Of a DNA stretch of 64,000 nt, positions 37,771-46,918 are shown one piece after another; position 1 is the first letter of the stretch; every line of letters begins with the position of its first letter. The notes beneath the pieces are model-generated. The model had not been told where the DNA came from and did not search any database. It saw only the letters and a list, made by a program, of their open reading frames with translations. This stretch comes from Arthrobacter pascens. GTDB taxonomy: Bacteria > Actinomycetota > Actinomycetes > Actinomycetales > Micrococcaceae. The position numbers and the translations under genes were made by a program. The DNA lies in assembly GCF_030816475.1 (NCBI RefSeq), contig NZ_JAUSXF010000001.1, positions 1 to 64,000 of the forward strand, given 5' to 3'.

Positions 37771-38814
37771 ATGGGTGAGCGGGTAAGGGTGCAGAGGATT
37801 CTGGCGATAGACGCGGGCGGCACGTCTACCCGGGCAGCAGTCGTGGATGCGTCCGGACTGTGCCTCGGGTATGGAATCGCGGGCGGCGGAAACCCTGTGT
37901 CCGACGGGTACGACCAGGCCGTTACCGCCGTCGCCGACGCCGCGGAAAAGGCTGTCGCCGAGTCGCGCGCGGCGCGCCACACGATTTCCCCAACCCTGGT
38001 CGCGATGGCCGGCGCCGGTCCCCGCATGCAGCAGACTCCCATTGCCGAGAGGCTCGTGGCGCTAGGTCTTGACGGGGACGTGGACATCGAGGCGGACCTT
38101 CTGGCCATGTTCCATTCGGGCACGCACCAGTCGTCCGGATCCGTCCTCGTGGCGGGTACAGGCTCGGTCGCGGCGCGAATCACAGCGGGCCGCCTCGACC
38201 TGGTATCCGACGGAGCCGGCTGGCTCCTGGGTGACACCGGCTCCGGCTACTGGATTGGCCACCGGGTGGCACGTGCCGTTGTCGCGTCCCTCGATGGCCG
38301 CGGGCCCGGGACCGCCCTCACCGCTTTGCTGCTCAGTGAACTGCACCTGGAGGAGACGCCGGAGCGGATGCACGGGCGTCCCCGCGCCATGCTTGACCTG
38401 ATAGACGCTCTCTACAAGCTCCGACCGGTCGGGCTCTCGCGCTTCGCGCCGCTCGCTTTCAAGGCGTGCGGGCAGGACCCGGTGGCCTCGCAGATCGTGA
38501 CGGACGCAGCCTCAGCCCTGGCCGGCACCCTCAACGCCGTGCGCGACCACCGGCTGCAAGGGCCCGTGGTGATCGGCGGAAGTGTTGCACGCGCAGCGCT
38601 GGCAGCCCCTCCGGCCGTTGCCGCCCCGCTCCGCGCAGCCTTGGGAAGTGAGGAGGTCATCCAGGTGGAAGACGGCCTCATCGGCGCGGCAGTGCTTGGC
38701 CTGAGGCGGGCCGGAATACAAGTGGACCAGGAGGTATTCCGGCGGCTGCAACAGACCGTAGGCCCTCTCCGGGAAGCGGCTGGCCCTGGAACGAAGACAC
38801 AGCCGACAACATGA
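37771..38814 (+). CDS. N-acetylhexosamine kinase-like protein (BadF/BadG/BcrA ATPase family)
   Basis: The protein has 347 residues. The ASKHA kinase fold shows phosphate 1 ILAIDAGGTSTRAAVVD, the phosphate 2 region GSVLVAGTGSVAARIT and DGAGWLLGDTGSGYWIGHRVARA, typical of the N-acetylglucosamine kinase family. It probably phosphorylates the imported sugar at C6. The start is uncertain: ATG 37771 lacks a clear ribosome site and GTG 37789 is an alternative. It is the first gene of the right arm. Confidence 0.88.
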   Translation: MGERVRVQRILAIDAGGTSTRAAVVDASGLCLGYGIAGGGNPVSDGYDQAVTAVADAAEKAVAESRAARHTISPTLVAMAGAGPRMQQTPIAERLVALGLDGDVDIEADLLAMFHSGTHQSSGSVLVAGTGSVAARITAGRLDLVSDGAGWLLGDTGSGYWIGHRVARAVVASLDGRGPGTALTALLLSELHLEETPERMHGRPRAMLDLIDALYKLRPVGLSRFAPLAFKACGQDPVASQIVTDAASALAGTLNAVRDHRLQGPVVIGGSVARAALAAPPAVAAPLRAALGSEEVIQVEDGLIGAAVLGLRRAGIQVDQEVFRRLQQTVGPLREAAGPGTKTQPTT

Positions 38815-38830
38815 AAGAGGAACGGTCCCG

Positions 38831-39607
38831 TTGGAAATAGTGATTGTCAAAGACCGTGCCATGGTCGGCCGGCACGCAGCCGGCCTCATCGAACAAACGG
38901 TGAAGAGCAGACCGGCCGCGGTTCTGGGCCTTGCTACCGGGTCATCACCCCTACCGGTCTATGAGGCGCTCGAAGGCAAGAACCTGGACTGGACGGACGT
39001 GTCCGGTTTCGCGCTCGATGAATATGTGGACATCCCTGCCCGGCACCCCCAGAGCTACGCGTCCGTCATCCGACGCGAAGTCGTGGACCGTCTTGGACTC
39101 GACGGACGCCGGGTCCATGTTCCGGACGGGCGCGCCAGCGATCTCGATGCGGCGGCGCGGCAGTTCGACGGGGCGATCCGGGAAACAGGGGGAGTGGACC
39201 TGCAGCTTCTTGGAATCGGAACCAACGGCCATGTGGGATTCAATGAGCCCGGCTCCTCGTTCGCCTCCCGCACCAGGGTTGCGGCCCTGACGGCAAACAC
39301 GCGTGAGGCCAACTCCCGCTTCTTTGACTCCGTGCACCAAGTGCCCACACACTGCATCACCCAGGGGCTGGGCACCATCCTGGAAGCTCGACGGCTGGTC
39401 CTCGTAGCCGACGGGACGCACAAGGCCGAAGCCGTGGCACGGGCCGTGGAAGGACCTGTCACCAGCATGTGCCCGGCGTCCGCGATCCAGCTGCACCCCT
39501 GGGCGACCGTGGTGATCGACGAGGCAGCGGCAGCCAAGCTGACAATGCAGGACTACTACCGCCAGCCGGCCAGTCCTGTCCGGACCGAAACCGGTGCTCT
39601 GCGATGA
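38831..39607 (+). CDS. nagB: glucosamine-6-phosphate deaminase
   Basis: The protein has 258 residues, close to the usual 260-266. It converts glucosamine-6-phosphate to fructose-6-phosphate and ammonia. Active-site motifs are FALDEYV (Asp63, Glu64) and GIGTNGHVGFNEPG (His134, Glu139). The TTG start gives the canonical N-terminus MEIVIV and is preceded by AGAGGA. It overlaps nagA by ATGA. Confidence 0.95.
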   Translation: MEIVIVKDRAMVGRHAAGLIEQTVKSRPAAVLGLATGSSPLPVYEALEGKNLDWTDVSGFALDEYVDIPARHPQSYASVIRREVVDRLGLDGRRVHVPDGRASDLDAAARQFDGAIRETGGVDLQLLGIGTNGHVGFNEPGSSFASRTRVAALTANTREANSRFFDSVHQVPTHCITQGLGTILEARRLVLVADGTHKAEAVARAVEGPVTSMCPASAIQLHPWATVVIDEAAAAKLTMQDYYRQPASPVRTETGALR

Positions 39608-40854
39608 CGGCGCCCCGGACACTGATCGCTGGCCGGATCCTGACCGGCAGCATGGGGCTGGACCAGGGCCTGCTGGTGATCGACGGAGGCCGCATCACCT
39701 ACGCCGGCCCGGAAAACGAATACGCCCGGCAGATGCCGGCTGACATCCACCGCCTGGCTCCGGACACCATGGTGCTGCCCGGGCTGGTCGACCTGCACTG
39801 CCACGGCGGCTTCGGAACGGACTTCCCTTCCGCCGGGCAGGAAGCGGCGAGGAACGCCATCGGCTGCCTCCACCGCAGCGGCACCACCACCCTGCTCGCA
39901 AGCCTCGTCACGGCGTCCAGGGAGGACCTGCTGCGCGCCGTCTCATCGTTCAGCGCACTGGCGGCCGAGGGCTTGATCGCCGGCATCCATCTCGAGGGTC
40001 CGTTCCTCTCCCGGGACAGGTGCGGAGCCCAGAACCCGGAATGGATCCGCGACCCGGATCTTGACCTGGCGGATGAGCTCATTTCGGCCGCGCGCGGCAC
40101 GGTAAGGACCATGACCTACGCACCCGAGCTGCCCCGCGCCGCCGAGCTGGTCGATCTGCTGATATCGCGCGGAGTGGTCCCGTCCATTGGACATACCGAC
40201 GCCGACGCCGTCACCACGCGCCATTTCCTGCTCCGCGCCCACCGGCAGATGTCCAACGCCGACGCCGGCGCCGACAGCAGCGCCGGCACCGGCGCCGGAG
40301 GGGTGAGGACCGGGACTGTCACCCACCTCTTTAACGGGATGCCTCCCATCCATCACCGCTCGCCGGGACCCGTGCCCGCCTGCCTCCAGGCGGCAGCGGC
40401 CGGAAAAGCCGTCATCGAACTCATCGCCGATGATACCCACCTCGATCCCGGGATCGTCTCCGCGGTCTTCGACCTCGTCGGCGCCGGGAACATTGCCCTG
40501 GTCACGGATTCGATGGCCGCCGCGGGCCTGGCGGACGGCACCTACGCACTCGGGCCGTCAACAGTCCAGGTCCACGACGGTGTGGCCCGGCTGAGCACTA
40601 ATGGCGCCATTGCCGGTGGCACTGCCACCATGCTCGACGTCCTGCAACGAACTGTCGCAGCTGGCGTGGCGGCGCAGGACGCCGTGCGCGCTGCATCCGC
40701 CACGCCAGCCCGCATCCTCGGGCTCTCCGGCGAAGTAGGTGAGCTGCGGCCAGGACTCCGTGCAGACCTGATCACAGTCACCACCGGTTTCCAGCTCCAG
40801 GCCGTCATGCGGTCCGGAGCGTGGCTCGAGCCGCTTCATCCCCGGACACCCTGA
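39604..40854 (+). CDS. nagA: N-acetylglucosamine/galactosamine-6-phosphate deacetylase
   Basis: This 416-residue amidohydrolase has the metal motif DLHCHGG (His65, His67), HLEGPFLS, GHTDAD, HLFNGMPPIHHRSPG and the catalytic aspartate in VTDSMAAAG. It removes acetate from N-acetylhexosamine-6-phosphate. A low-complexity Ala/Gly/Asp/Ser insert (NADAGADSSAGTGAGG, around residue 220) sits between beta strands and is encoded by GCC/GGC-rich sequence. The ATG overlaps the nagB stop. Confidence 0.94.
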   Translation: MTAPRTLIAGRILTGSMGLDQGLLVIDGGRITYAGPENEYARQMPADIHRLAPDTMVLPGLVDLHCHGGFGTDFPSAGQEAARNAIGCLHRSGTTTLLASLVTASREDLLRAVSSFSALAAEGLIAGIHLEGPFLSRDRCGAQNPEWIRDPDLDLADELISAARGTVRTMTYAPELPRAAELVDLLISRGVVPSIGHTDADAVTTRHFLLRAHRQMSNADAGADSSAGTGAGGVRTGTVTHLFNGMPPIHHRSPGPVPACLQAAAAGKAVIELIADDTHLDPGIVSAVFDLVGAGNIALVTDSMAAAGLADGTYALGPSTVQVHDGVARLSTNGAIAGGTATMLDVLQRTVAAGVAAQDAVRAASATPARILGLSGEVGELRPGLRADLITVTTGFQLQAVMRSGAWLEPLHPRTP

Positions 40855-40907
40855 TACCGGACCTTCTGGATCCACGCGCAAGCTGCTTCGAAGAAAGCGA
40901 GCACAGG

Positions 40908-42839
40908 ATGAATGAAAACTCCCGGACCATGACAACCGTGAGCATCGGGCAACGGACCATCATGATGTCCGATCAAGGACCGCTGAATCCACTCCCGATG
41001 CTCGGTGCTCCGCCGGAGAGCCCCTACAAGATCACCGGTGAGCTCCCCCGGGAGATTCTCGAAGGCTCCGCCTACGGATATCCCCGCAACCTTTACCCCT
41101 ACCAGTTGCAGGACGGTTACGGCCGGACCAGGTCAGCACGCAGCCTCCAGACTGTAGTGCTCGAGAACGGGAGGCTCCGGGCAGTGTTCCTCCCCGGGCT
41201 CGGCGGCAGGCTGTGGGAATTAACTGATAAAGGTACCGGCAAGAACCTGCTCTACACCCCGACCAGCATCCAGTTCGCCAACCTGGCTTTACGTAACGCG
41301 TGGTTTGCCGGCGGAATCGAATGGAATATCGGCACCCGCGGACATTCGCCCACCACCTGCAGTCCGCTGCACGCAAGCATCCTCACCAACGCCCAAGGCC
41401 AGGATGTGCTGCGGATGTGGGAGTTCGAAAGGCTTCGCGAGGTCGTTTTCCAGATCGACGCGTGGCTGCCGCCCGACTCGCCAGTACTGTATGTAGCCAT
41501 CCGGGTGAGAAACCCGAACGATACGGAAGTGCCAATGTACTGGTGGACGAACGCTGCAGTTCCGGAAAATCCCGCCAGCCGCGTGATAGCACCCGCCGGT
41601 TCGGCCTTCGCCACCAGTTACACCGGCGACGTGTCCCGGGTGGACCCCACGAACGACGGCGGCGCTGACTGCACGTGGCCGGTGAACAACGCCCGTGCCC
41701 GCGACTTCTTCTTTGACATCTCCACGGAAAAGCAGCCATGGATCCTGCAGGCGGACGGTGACGGCGACGGCCTGGCGATGCTGTCCAGCCAAGCCCTGCG
41801 GGGACGCAAGCTCTTTGTCTGGGGCCAGGGGCGGGGCGGGCGGCGCTGGCAGGAATGGCTTAGCCCGGAGGGGGGAGCGTACGCCGAAATTCAGGCGGGA
41901 CTGGCCCAGACCCAGTTCCAGCATCTCGTCATGCCCGGAGGGGCCGAATGGACCTGGGTGGAAGCCTACGGAAACGCCCGGGTTGACCCGCGCATCGCGC
42001 ATGCCGCCGACTGGTCCGCAGCTGTGGACCATTGCGGCCGCCGGGTGCAGGCATTGCAGGATGGCGGCTCCGTGGAGGCCGCACACCAAGCGGCATCCGG
42101 CTGGGCCGACCACGAACCCCAGCGAAGGGTCGGGACGGGAAGCGGCTGGGGCGCCGTCGAATCCATCCGGCGGCGCCGGGGCCGGATCCCCTGGCCGGAA
42201 CAATCAGGAACGCCGTTCGAAACGGAGACGATTTCCGAGGACGAGCGTCCGTGGCTTGACCTTCTGGAAGGAAAGGGGTTCGGCGGAGCGGACACTTTCG
42301 TGAACGGGACAGACTGGGAAGTGCTGCTGGAGCAGTGCCCGCACGATGCTCCGGCCCTGCTGCACCGTGCCTTCATCAAGCATGCGCGCGGCGAGCTTGA
42401 TGACGCCCGCGTCCTTTATCTCGCATCGCTTGAACTGGCGGAAACTGCCCAGGCACACCGTGGCGTCGCGCTGGCAGACCTCAGCCAGGGACGGACTGGC
42501 GAGGGCCTGGCGCAGTACGCCACCGCCTGTTCCCTGGAACCGGAGAGCAGCGCGCTGCTGGCCGAAGGACTCACCGCTTTCCTGGGGGCAGACGACGCAC
42601 AGGGCGCCCTTGGCCTGCTCAGGCAGACCGGCCACCCGGCCACCCGGCAAGGGCGCATCGGCTTCCTTGAAGCAGCCGCCCTGGCGGGGGTCGGCAAGAC
42701 TGAAGAGGCTGCTGCCCTGCTGAAGGCCGGACTGGAGGTGGCAGACCTGCGCGAGGGAGAGAACCCGATCCTGGATTTATGGCAGCAGGTCTGTCCCAAT
42801 GAAGAGGTCCCTGCCCGCTACCAGTTCAGCATGGCCTGA
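40908..42839 (+). CDS. DUF5107 protein with C-terminal tetratricopeptide-like region
   Basis: The protein has 643 residues from ATG 40908; the ribosome site is weak. Residues ~1-330 match DUF5107, a galactose-mutarotase-like beta-sandwich (LFVWGQGRGGRRWQEWL, VLENGRLRAVFLPGLGGRLWEL, WFAGGIEWNIGTRGHSPTTCSPLH). Residues ~470-620 are helical repeats of TPR type (ALLHRAFIKHARGELDDARVLYLASLEL...). There is no signal peptide, so it is cytoplasmic. The function is unknown. Position between nagA and a sugar transporter suggests action on an amino sugar or oligosaccharide, for example as anomer converter or glycosidase-like enzyme. Confidence 0.82.
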   Translation: MNENSRTMTTVSIGQRTIMMSDQGPLNPLPMLGAPPESPYKITGELPREILEGSAYGYPRNLYPYQLQDGYGRTRSARSLQTVVLENGRLRAVFLPGLGGRLWELTDKGTGKNLLYTPTSIQFANLALRNAWFAGGIEWNIGTRGHSPTTCSPLHASILTNAQGQDVLRMWEFERLREVVFQIDAWLPPDSPVLYVAIRVRNPNDTEVPMYWWTNAAVPENPASRVIAPAGSAFATSYTGDVSRVDPTNDGGADCTWPVNNARARDFFFDISTEKQPWILQADGDGDGLAMLSSQALRGRKLFVWGQGRGGRRWQEWLSPEGGAYAEIQAGLAQTQFQHLVMPGGAEWTWVEAYGNARVDPRIAHAADWSAAVDHCGRRVQALQDGGSVEAAHQAASGWADHEPQRRVGTGSGWGAVESIRRRRGRIPWPEQSGTPFETETISEDERPWLDLLEGKGFGGADTFVNGTDWEVLLEQCPHDAPALLHRAFIKHARGELDDARVLYLASLELAETAQAHRGVALADLSQGRTGEGLAQYATACSLEPESSALLAEGLTAFLGADDAQGALGLLRQTGHPATRQGRIGFLEAAALAGVGKTEEAAALLKAGLEVADLREGENPILDLWQQVCPNEEVPARYQFSMA

Positions 42840-42865
42840 CGGTTCACGGTAATGGCCGGATTCCC

Positions 42866-43165
42866 ATGATCACCCTTCTTGGCCTGCTCGCCGGGCTGCT
42901 GACTACAGGCTGCTGGTTTCCCCAGCTCCTGCGTTCCTGGCGCACGCGCTCAACCGGTGACATCTCCTGGACGTACCTCGCTGCCCTGACCGCCGGCGTC
43001 GGCCTCTGGCTCCTGTACGGATGCCTGACTGCTGACCTGGCCATCATCTGCTCCAATGCGGTCACGCTGGGAGCCCTAATCACCCTCGCAGTCTTCAAGG
43101 CCGTGTTCGACCGCGACGCCGGCCGGCTGGTCCCGCAAAAAACAGAAGGAGCGGATCCCACATGA
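42866..43165 (+). CDS. SemiSWEET sugar transporter (PQ-loop)
   Basis: This 99-residue membrane protein has three helices, with the PQ motif WFPQ (Pro19-Gln20) in helix 1 and the family-typical RSWRTRSTGDISWTY after it. SemiSWEETs dimerise to form a sugar uniporter. Its location inside an amino-sugar catabolic operon that already has an ABC importer suggests a second route for entry, or release of excess sugar. It overlaps the next gene by ATGA. Confidence 0.9.
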   Translation: MITLLGLLAGLLTTGCWFPQLLRSWRTRSTGDISWTYLAALTAGVGLWLLYGCLTADLAIICSNAVTLGALITLAVFKAVFDRDAGRLVPQKTEGADPT

Positions 43166-44097
43166 CACAGTCATCCCCCAACCAGCAGCCCGTCCCCGGC
43201 GGGTACATGTCCGGTGCACACATGGAGTCCGAATTATCCTCCCAGCCGGACGTCTGGCAGCGTGCTGTCCGGCAGGCTGAAGCGGAAGCAGGGCCGCTGC
43301 TGCCGGCCACCGGGCAAAAGGTCGCCGTGATCGGATGCGGCACCTCCTGGTTCATGGCACAGTCCTACGCCGTGCTCCGCGAGGGCTCTGGCCAGGGCAT
43401 CACCGATGCCTTCGCGGCGTCGGAAGCATTCGTGGACCGCGGCTACGACGCCGTCGTGGCGATCACCCGGTCCGGCACCACCACCGAAGTGCTTCAGGCA
43501 CTGGACAAACTGAGGGGGAAGGTCCGCACCACAGCCATTATCGGGGATACGACGGCGGCGGCGTCAGGCTTTGCTGACAAGGTGGTTGAGCTGCCCTACG
43601 CCGATGAACAGTCCGTCGTGCAGACCCGGTTCGCGACCACTGCGCTCGCCTACCTGCGGGCTTCCCTGGGCCTATGGAACAGCGGCGCGCTCGAGGACGC
43701 CAGGGCAGCCATCGTCGAGGACGTTCCCCAAGCACTTATCGATGCCGAACAATTCAGCTTCCTGGGCCGGGGGTGGACTATCGGACTGGCCCACGAGGCC
43801 GCGTTGAAAATGCGTGAAGCCTCGCAGTCCTGGACCGAGTCATACCCTGCCATGGAGTACAGGCACGGCCCCATTTCGATCGCAGCCCCGAACAGGGTGA
43901 CATGGCTTTTCGGAGAAGAGCCTCCCGGCCTGGGCGACGACGTGTCCCGAACGGGCGCGCTTTACGTCCACCGCGGCACCGACCCCCTGGCCGAGCTCGT
44001 GCGTGCCCAGAAAGTTGCCCTGGAGCGAGCCCGCGCCCGCGGACTGGATCCCGACCGGCCGCGGAACCTCAGCCGCTCCGTCATCCTGGATTCCTGA
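43162..44097 (+). CDS. AgaS-like SIS-domain sugar-phosphate deaminase/isomerase
   Basis: The protein has 311 residues with two SIS domains in the order of the GlmS C-terminal half (AVIGCGTSWFMAQSYAVLREG, VVAITRSGTTTEVLQAL; SYPAMEYRHGPISIA). Such proteins in amino-sugar operons act as galactosamine-6-phosphate deaminase/isomerase (AgaS), giving tagatose-6-phosphate, or as NagB-II. Since a normal NagB is also present, the AgaS role is the more economical reading; this is inference from context. Confidence 0.82.
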   Translation: MTQSSPNQQPVPGGYMSGAHMESELSSQPDVWQRAVRQAEAEAGPLLPATGQKVAVIGCGTSWFMAQSYAVLREGSGQGITDAFAASEAFVDRGYDAVVAITRSGTTTEVLQALDKLRGKVRTTAIIGDTTAAASGFADKVVELPYADEQSVVQTRFATTALAYLRASLGLWNSGALEDARAAIVEDVPQALIDAEQFSFLGRGWTIGLAHEAALKMREASQSWTESYPAMEYRHGPISIAAPNRVTWLFGEEPPGLGDDVSRTGALYVHRGTDPLAELVRAQKVALERARARGLDPDRPRNLSRSVILDS

Positions 44098-44100
44098 GCA

Positions 44101-45063
44101 ATGCCGATGGACACGGCGGTGACGGACACGGCTTCACCGGGCCCTGGCCCTGTGCTCGCCTTTGACGTTGGCGGAACCGATATCAAGTCCGGGATCGTTC
44201 TTGCCGGCGGCAGGATCGTGGGCCTGAGAAGGAGCCCCACCCCGCGCGACGCCTCGGATCCAGGCGGGGCGGTGCTCGCGGTGCTCGCCCGCCTGGCGGC
44301 CGGCTACCGGGCCTCCTACCCGCAGCTGCCCTTCGACGCCGTCGGCTTCGTGGTCCCGGGGCTGGTCGACGAGGATGCAGGGATCGGAATCCTCTCCTCC
44401 AACCTCGGCTGGCGGGACTATCCTTTTGCCGCCCGGGCGCGGGCGCTGCTGAATGCGCCGGTTGCCTTCGGCCATGACGTCGGCGCGGCAGGTGAGGCGG
44501 AATTCCGCAGCGGAGCCGCCCGGGACAGCGAGGACGCCATCGTCATGGTCAACGGCACGGGGATCGCCGCGGCCATATTCTGTGACGGCCGGCGCATCAA
44601 GGGCGGAGGGTACGCCGGCGAGCTCGGCCACGCGCGCGTCCCCGATCCGGACGATCCCCGGCGAACAGTGTTGCTCGAATCCGTGGGCTCCGCCGGCTCG
44701 ATCGCCGCCCGCTACAGCAGCGCCGCCGGGCGCGCAGTTACCGGCTCCCGCGAAGTGCTGGACCTGGCCAGCTCCGGCGACAAGGCGGCCCAGCGCGTTT
44801 GGGCCCAGGCGATCGACGCGCTGGCGTTCAGCATCGCCCAGTGCGTCTGTATCCTCGGTACCGAAACCGTGGTCATCGGCGGCGGAATTTCCGGGGCCGG
44901 CGAATCGCTCCTGGCTCCGCTGCGCCAGGCAGTTGACGACCGGTTGACCTTGCCAATGCGTCCCCGAATCGTCCCGACGCTCCTGGGAGAAAACGCCGGG
45001 CTGCTCGGTGCCGCCTTGAAGGCCCGTCAACTGCTGGACCAGGACCCGGGCGGCCTGCCATGA
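44101..45063 (+). CDS. ROK-family sugar kinase
   Basis: The protein has 320 residues. It has the phosphate-binding motif AFDVGGTDIKSGIV, FVVPGLVDEDAGIGILSSNLGW, VNGTGIAAAIF and GGYAGELGHARV. The CxCGxxGC zinc cluster of many ROK proteins is missing (PDPDDPRRTVLLES instead). It has no DNA-binding domain, so it is a kinase and not a repressor. It is the second hexose kinase candidate of the locus; glucose/N-acetylmannosamine-type or amino-sugar substrates are possible. Confidence 0.88.
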   Translation: MPMDTAVTDTASPGPGPVLAFDVGGTDIKSGIVLAGGRIVGLRRSPTPRDASDPGGAVLAVLARLAAGYRASYPQLPFDAVGFVVPGLVDEDAGIGILSSNLGWRDYPFAARARALLNAPVAFGHDVGAAGEAEFRSGAARDSEDAIVMVNGTGIAAAIFCDGRRIKGGGYAGELGHARVPDPDDPRRTVLLESVGSAGSIAARYSSAAGRAVTGSREVLDLASSGDKAAQRVWAQAIDALAFSIAQCVCILGTETVVIGGGISGAGESLLAPLRQAVDDRLTLPMRPRIVPTLLGENAGLLGAALKARQLLDQDPGGLP

Positions 45064-46019
45064 ACCACGCCCCTGCTCCGCGGACAGGCCGGATCATCAC
45101 AGTGACCCCCAACCCTGCACTCGATGTCACTTACCACGTGGACGGCATCCGGTGGGGTGAAACGCATCGGGTTCCGGCGGGTACGGAACGGGCTGGCGGG
45201 AAGGGCCTCAACGTTGCCCGGGTTGCCCACCAGCAAGGCTATCCGGTGCTAGCCATCGCACCCGTCGGCTGCCCCAACGGGCATCAGTTCGCAAGGGAAC
45301 TGGCCTCTTCCGGAGTACCCCACCGGCTGGTCCCCGTCTCTGCCGGGACCAGGCGCACCATCACTATCGTGGACACCCGAAGCGGCCAAACGAGTATTTT
45401 CAACGAATTCGGAGCTGCCCTGGCTGACACCGAATGGGACGCGCTCGAAGCCGGAATAGAACGGGAAATTCCCGGCGCCGGAGTGCTGGTGGCCTCCGGG
45501 AGCCTGCCTGCCGAAGCTGACCCGGAGTTCTTTGCGGCGCTTGTCCGGCTGGCTCACTCCCGGGGGATTCCTGCCGTGATAGACACCTCCGGTCCCGGCA
45601 TCCGGGAGGCCGCGGGGGCAGGGGCGGACCTTTTGAAGCCGAACAGGGAGGAACTCCGGGATGCGACAGGCATCGAGGACCCGGTTGCTGCTTCGCGGGA
45701 GCTCCTGCGCCTCGGCGCGCAGCGGATCCTGGTGAGTGCCGGCGAGGACGGGATGCTCGCCTTCGATGCCGGAGCGCCCGCCGTTTTCTGGTCCGCCCGC
45801 CTCCCACGCCCGCTGCAGGGCAACCCGACAGGGGCAGGAGATGCCGCGGTCGCCGCGGCCGCGGCCAGGTTCGCCTCCGGAGAATGGAGCATCCGCTCGA
45901 TGCTTCCGAGTGCCACGGCGTGGTCTGCCGCTGCGGTGCTGATGCCGCTGGCCGGCCAGGTCTCGCCTCGCTACCGGGAGCTCGAACAAGAAGTCATCAT
46001 CACGGAAAGGGCAGTCTGA
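45060..46019 (+). CDS. PfkB-type kinase, 1-phosphofructokinase / tagatose-6-phosphate kinase family
   Basis: The protein has 319 residues. PfkB signatures are AGGKGLNVARVAHQQG near residue 41 and GNPTGAGDAAVAAAAARFA (catalytic Asp in GAGD) near 260; the N-terminus ITVTPNPALDVTYHV is typical of FruK/LacC. In this operon, phosphorylation of tagatose-6-phosphate before aldol cleavage is the likely reaction. It overlaps both neighbours (ATGA before, TGATG after). Confidence 0.9.
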   Translation: MNHAPAPRTGRIITVTPNPALDVTYHVDGIRWGETHRVPAGTERAGGKGLNVARVAHQQGYPVLAIAPVGCPNGHQFARELASSGVPHRLVPVSAGTRRTITIVDTRSGQTSIFNEFGAALADTEWDALEAGIEREIPGAGVLVASGSLPAEADPEFFAALVRLAHSRGIPAVIDTSGPGIREAAGAGADLLKPNREELRDATGIEDPVAASRELLRLGAQRILVSAGEDGMLAFDAGAPAVFWSARLPRPLQGNPTGAGDAAVAAAAARFASGEWSIRSMLPSATAWSAAAVLMPLAGQVSPRYRELEQEVIITERAV

Positions 46020-46867
46020 TGCCGCTGATCCCCACGCGCAAACTGATGGAGGCCGCGGCCGGGCGAGGCGCCGGTCTCGGCGCTTTCAATGTCGTCCACC
46101 TTGAGACGGCGGAGGCCCTGGTCGCCGGTGCAGAACAGGCCGGACTTCCCGTCATCCTGCAAATCTCGGAAAACTGTGCCAAGTATCATGGCGGCCTGGA
46201 ACCCATCGCACTCGGCACCATGGCCATCGCCCGGCAGGCCCGGGTCCCCGTCGCCCTGCACTTTGACCATGCGGAAGATGAGGAACTCGCCCTTGCCGCC
46301 GTCGACCTCGGGTTCGGATCCGTGATGTACGACGGCGCCCGGCACGACTACTCCCGCAATGTTGCGGCGACCGCCCGGGTGGGCCGGTATGCCCATGCCC
46401 GCGGCGTCTACGTGGAGGCTGAACTCGGCAGCGTCGGCGGCAAGGGGGGCGCCCACACGCCCGGCGTCCGCACGGACCCGGAGGAGGCGGCGACCTTCGT
46501 GAAGGAAACCGGCGTCGATGCCCTGGCCGTCGCCGTCGGCTCCACCCATGCCATGACGGAACGGAACGCCTCCCTTGACCTTGGGCTCATTGCCCGGTTG
46601 CACCACGCGCTGGACGTCCCGCTCGTCCTGCACGGATCCTCGGGAGTGCCCGATGATCTCCTCGTCGCCGCGATCGCCGCGGGAATGACGAAAATCAACG
46701 TGTCTACCCACCTCAGCGGATTCTTCACCCGCGCGGTCCGGGCTTACCTGCAGGACCACCCGGCCGACGTCGACTCCCGCAGATACGTCTCCGCCGGCCG
46801 GGAAGCGCTGGTCCCCGAGGCGGCGCGACTCCTGGCGCTTTTCCAGTCGGTTGGGCGCAAAGAATAG
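46019..46867 (+). CDS. class II ketose-bisphosphate aldolase (tagatose/fructose-bisphosphate type)
   Basis: This 282-residue zinc-dependent aldolase is of the KbaY/GatY/Fba-II family. It has LGAFNVVHLETAEALV, HFDHAED (Asp83 and zinc ligand His84), YVEAELGSVGG, GSTHAM (His178), HGSSG (His205) and GMTKINVSTHL. It would cleave tagatose- or fructose-1,6-bisphosphate to dihydroxyacetone phosphate and glyceraldehyde-3-phosphate. The ATG at 46019 overlaps the kinase stop. It is the last gene of the right arm. Confidence 0.9.
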   Translation: MPLIPTRKLMEAAAGRGAGLGAFNVVHLETAEALVAGAEQAGLPVILQISENCAKYHGGLEPIALGTMAIARQARVPVALHFDHAEDEELALAAVDLGFGSVMYDGARHDYSRNVAATARVGRYAHARGVYVEAELGSVGGKGGAHTPGVRTDPEEAATFVKETGVDALAVAVGSTHAMTERNASLDLGLIARLHHALDVPLVLHGSSGVPDDLLVAAIAAGMTKINVSTHLSGFFTRAVRAYLQDHPADVDSRRYVSAGREALVPEAARLLALFQSVGRKE

Positions 46868-46918
46868 AAGCAGCTCGCAGCGAGACCGACCACCACACCT
46901 TGCCCTGGGGCGGGGCCG

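Noticed and set aside
36726..38237. Full 503-codon frame for the RpiR regulator
   Set aside because: The extra N-terminal 180 residues run antisense through the kinase gene and the divergent promoter; the GTG at 37691 with a ribosome site gives the normal family length.
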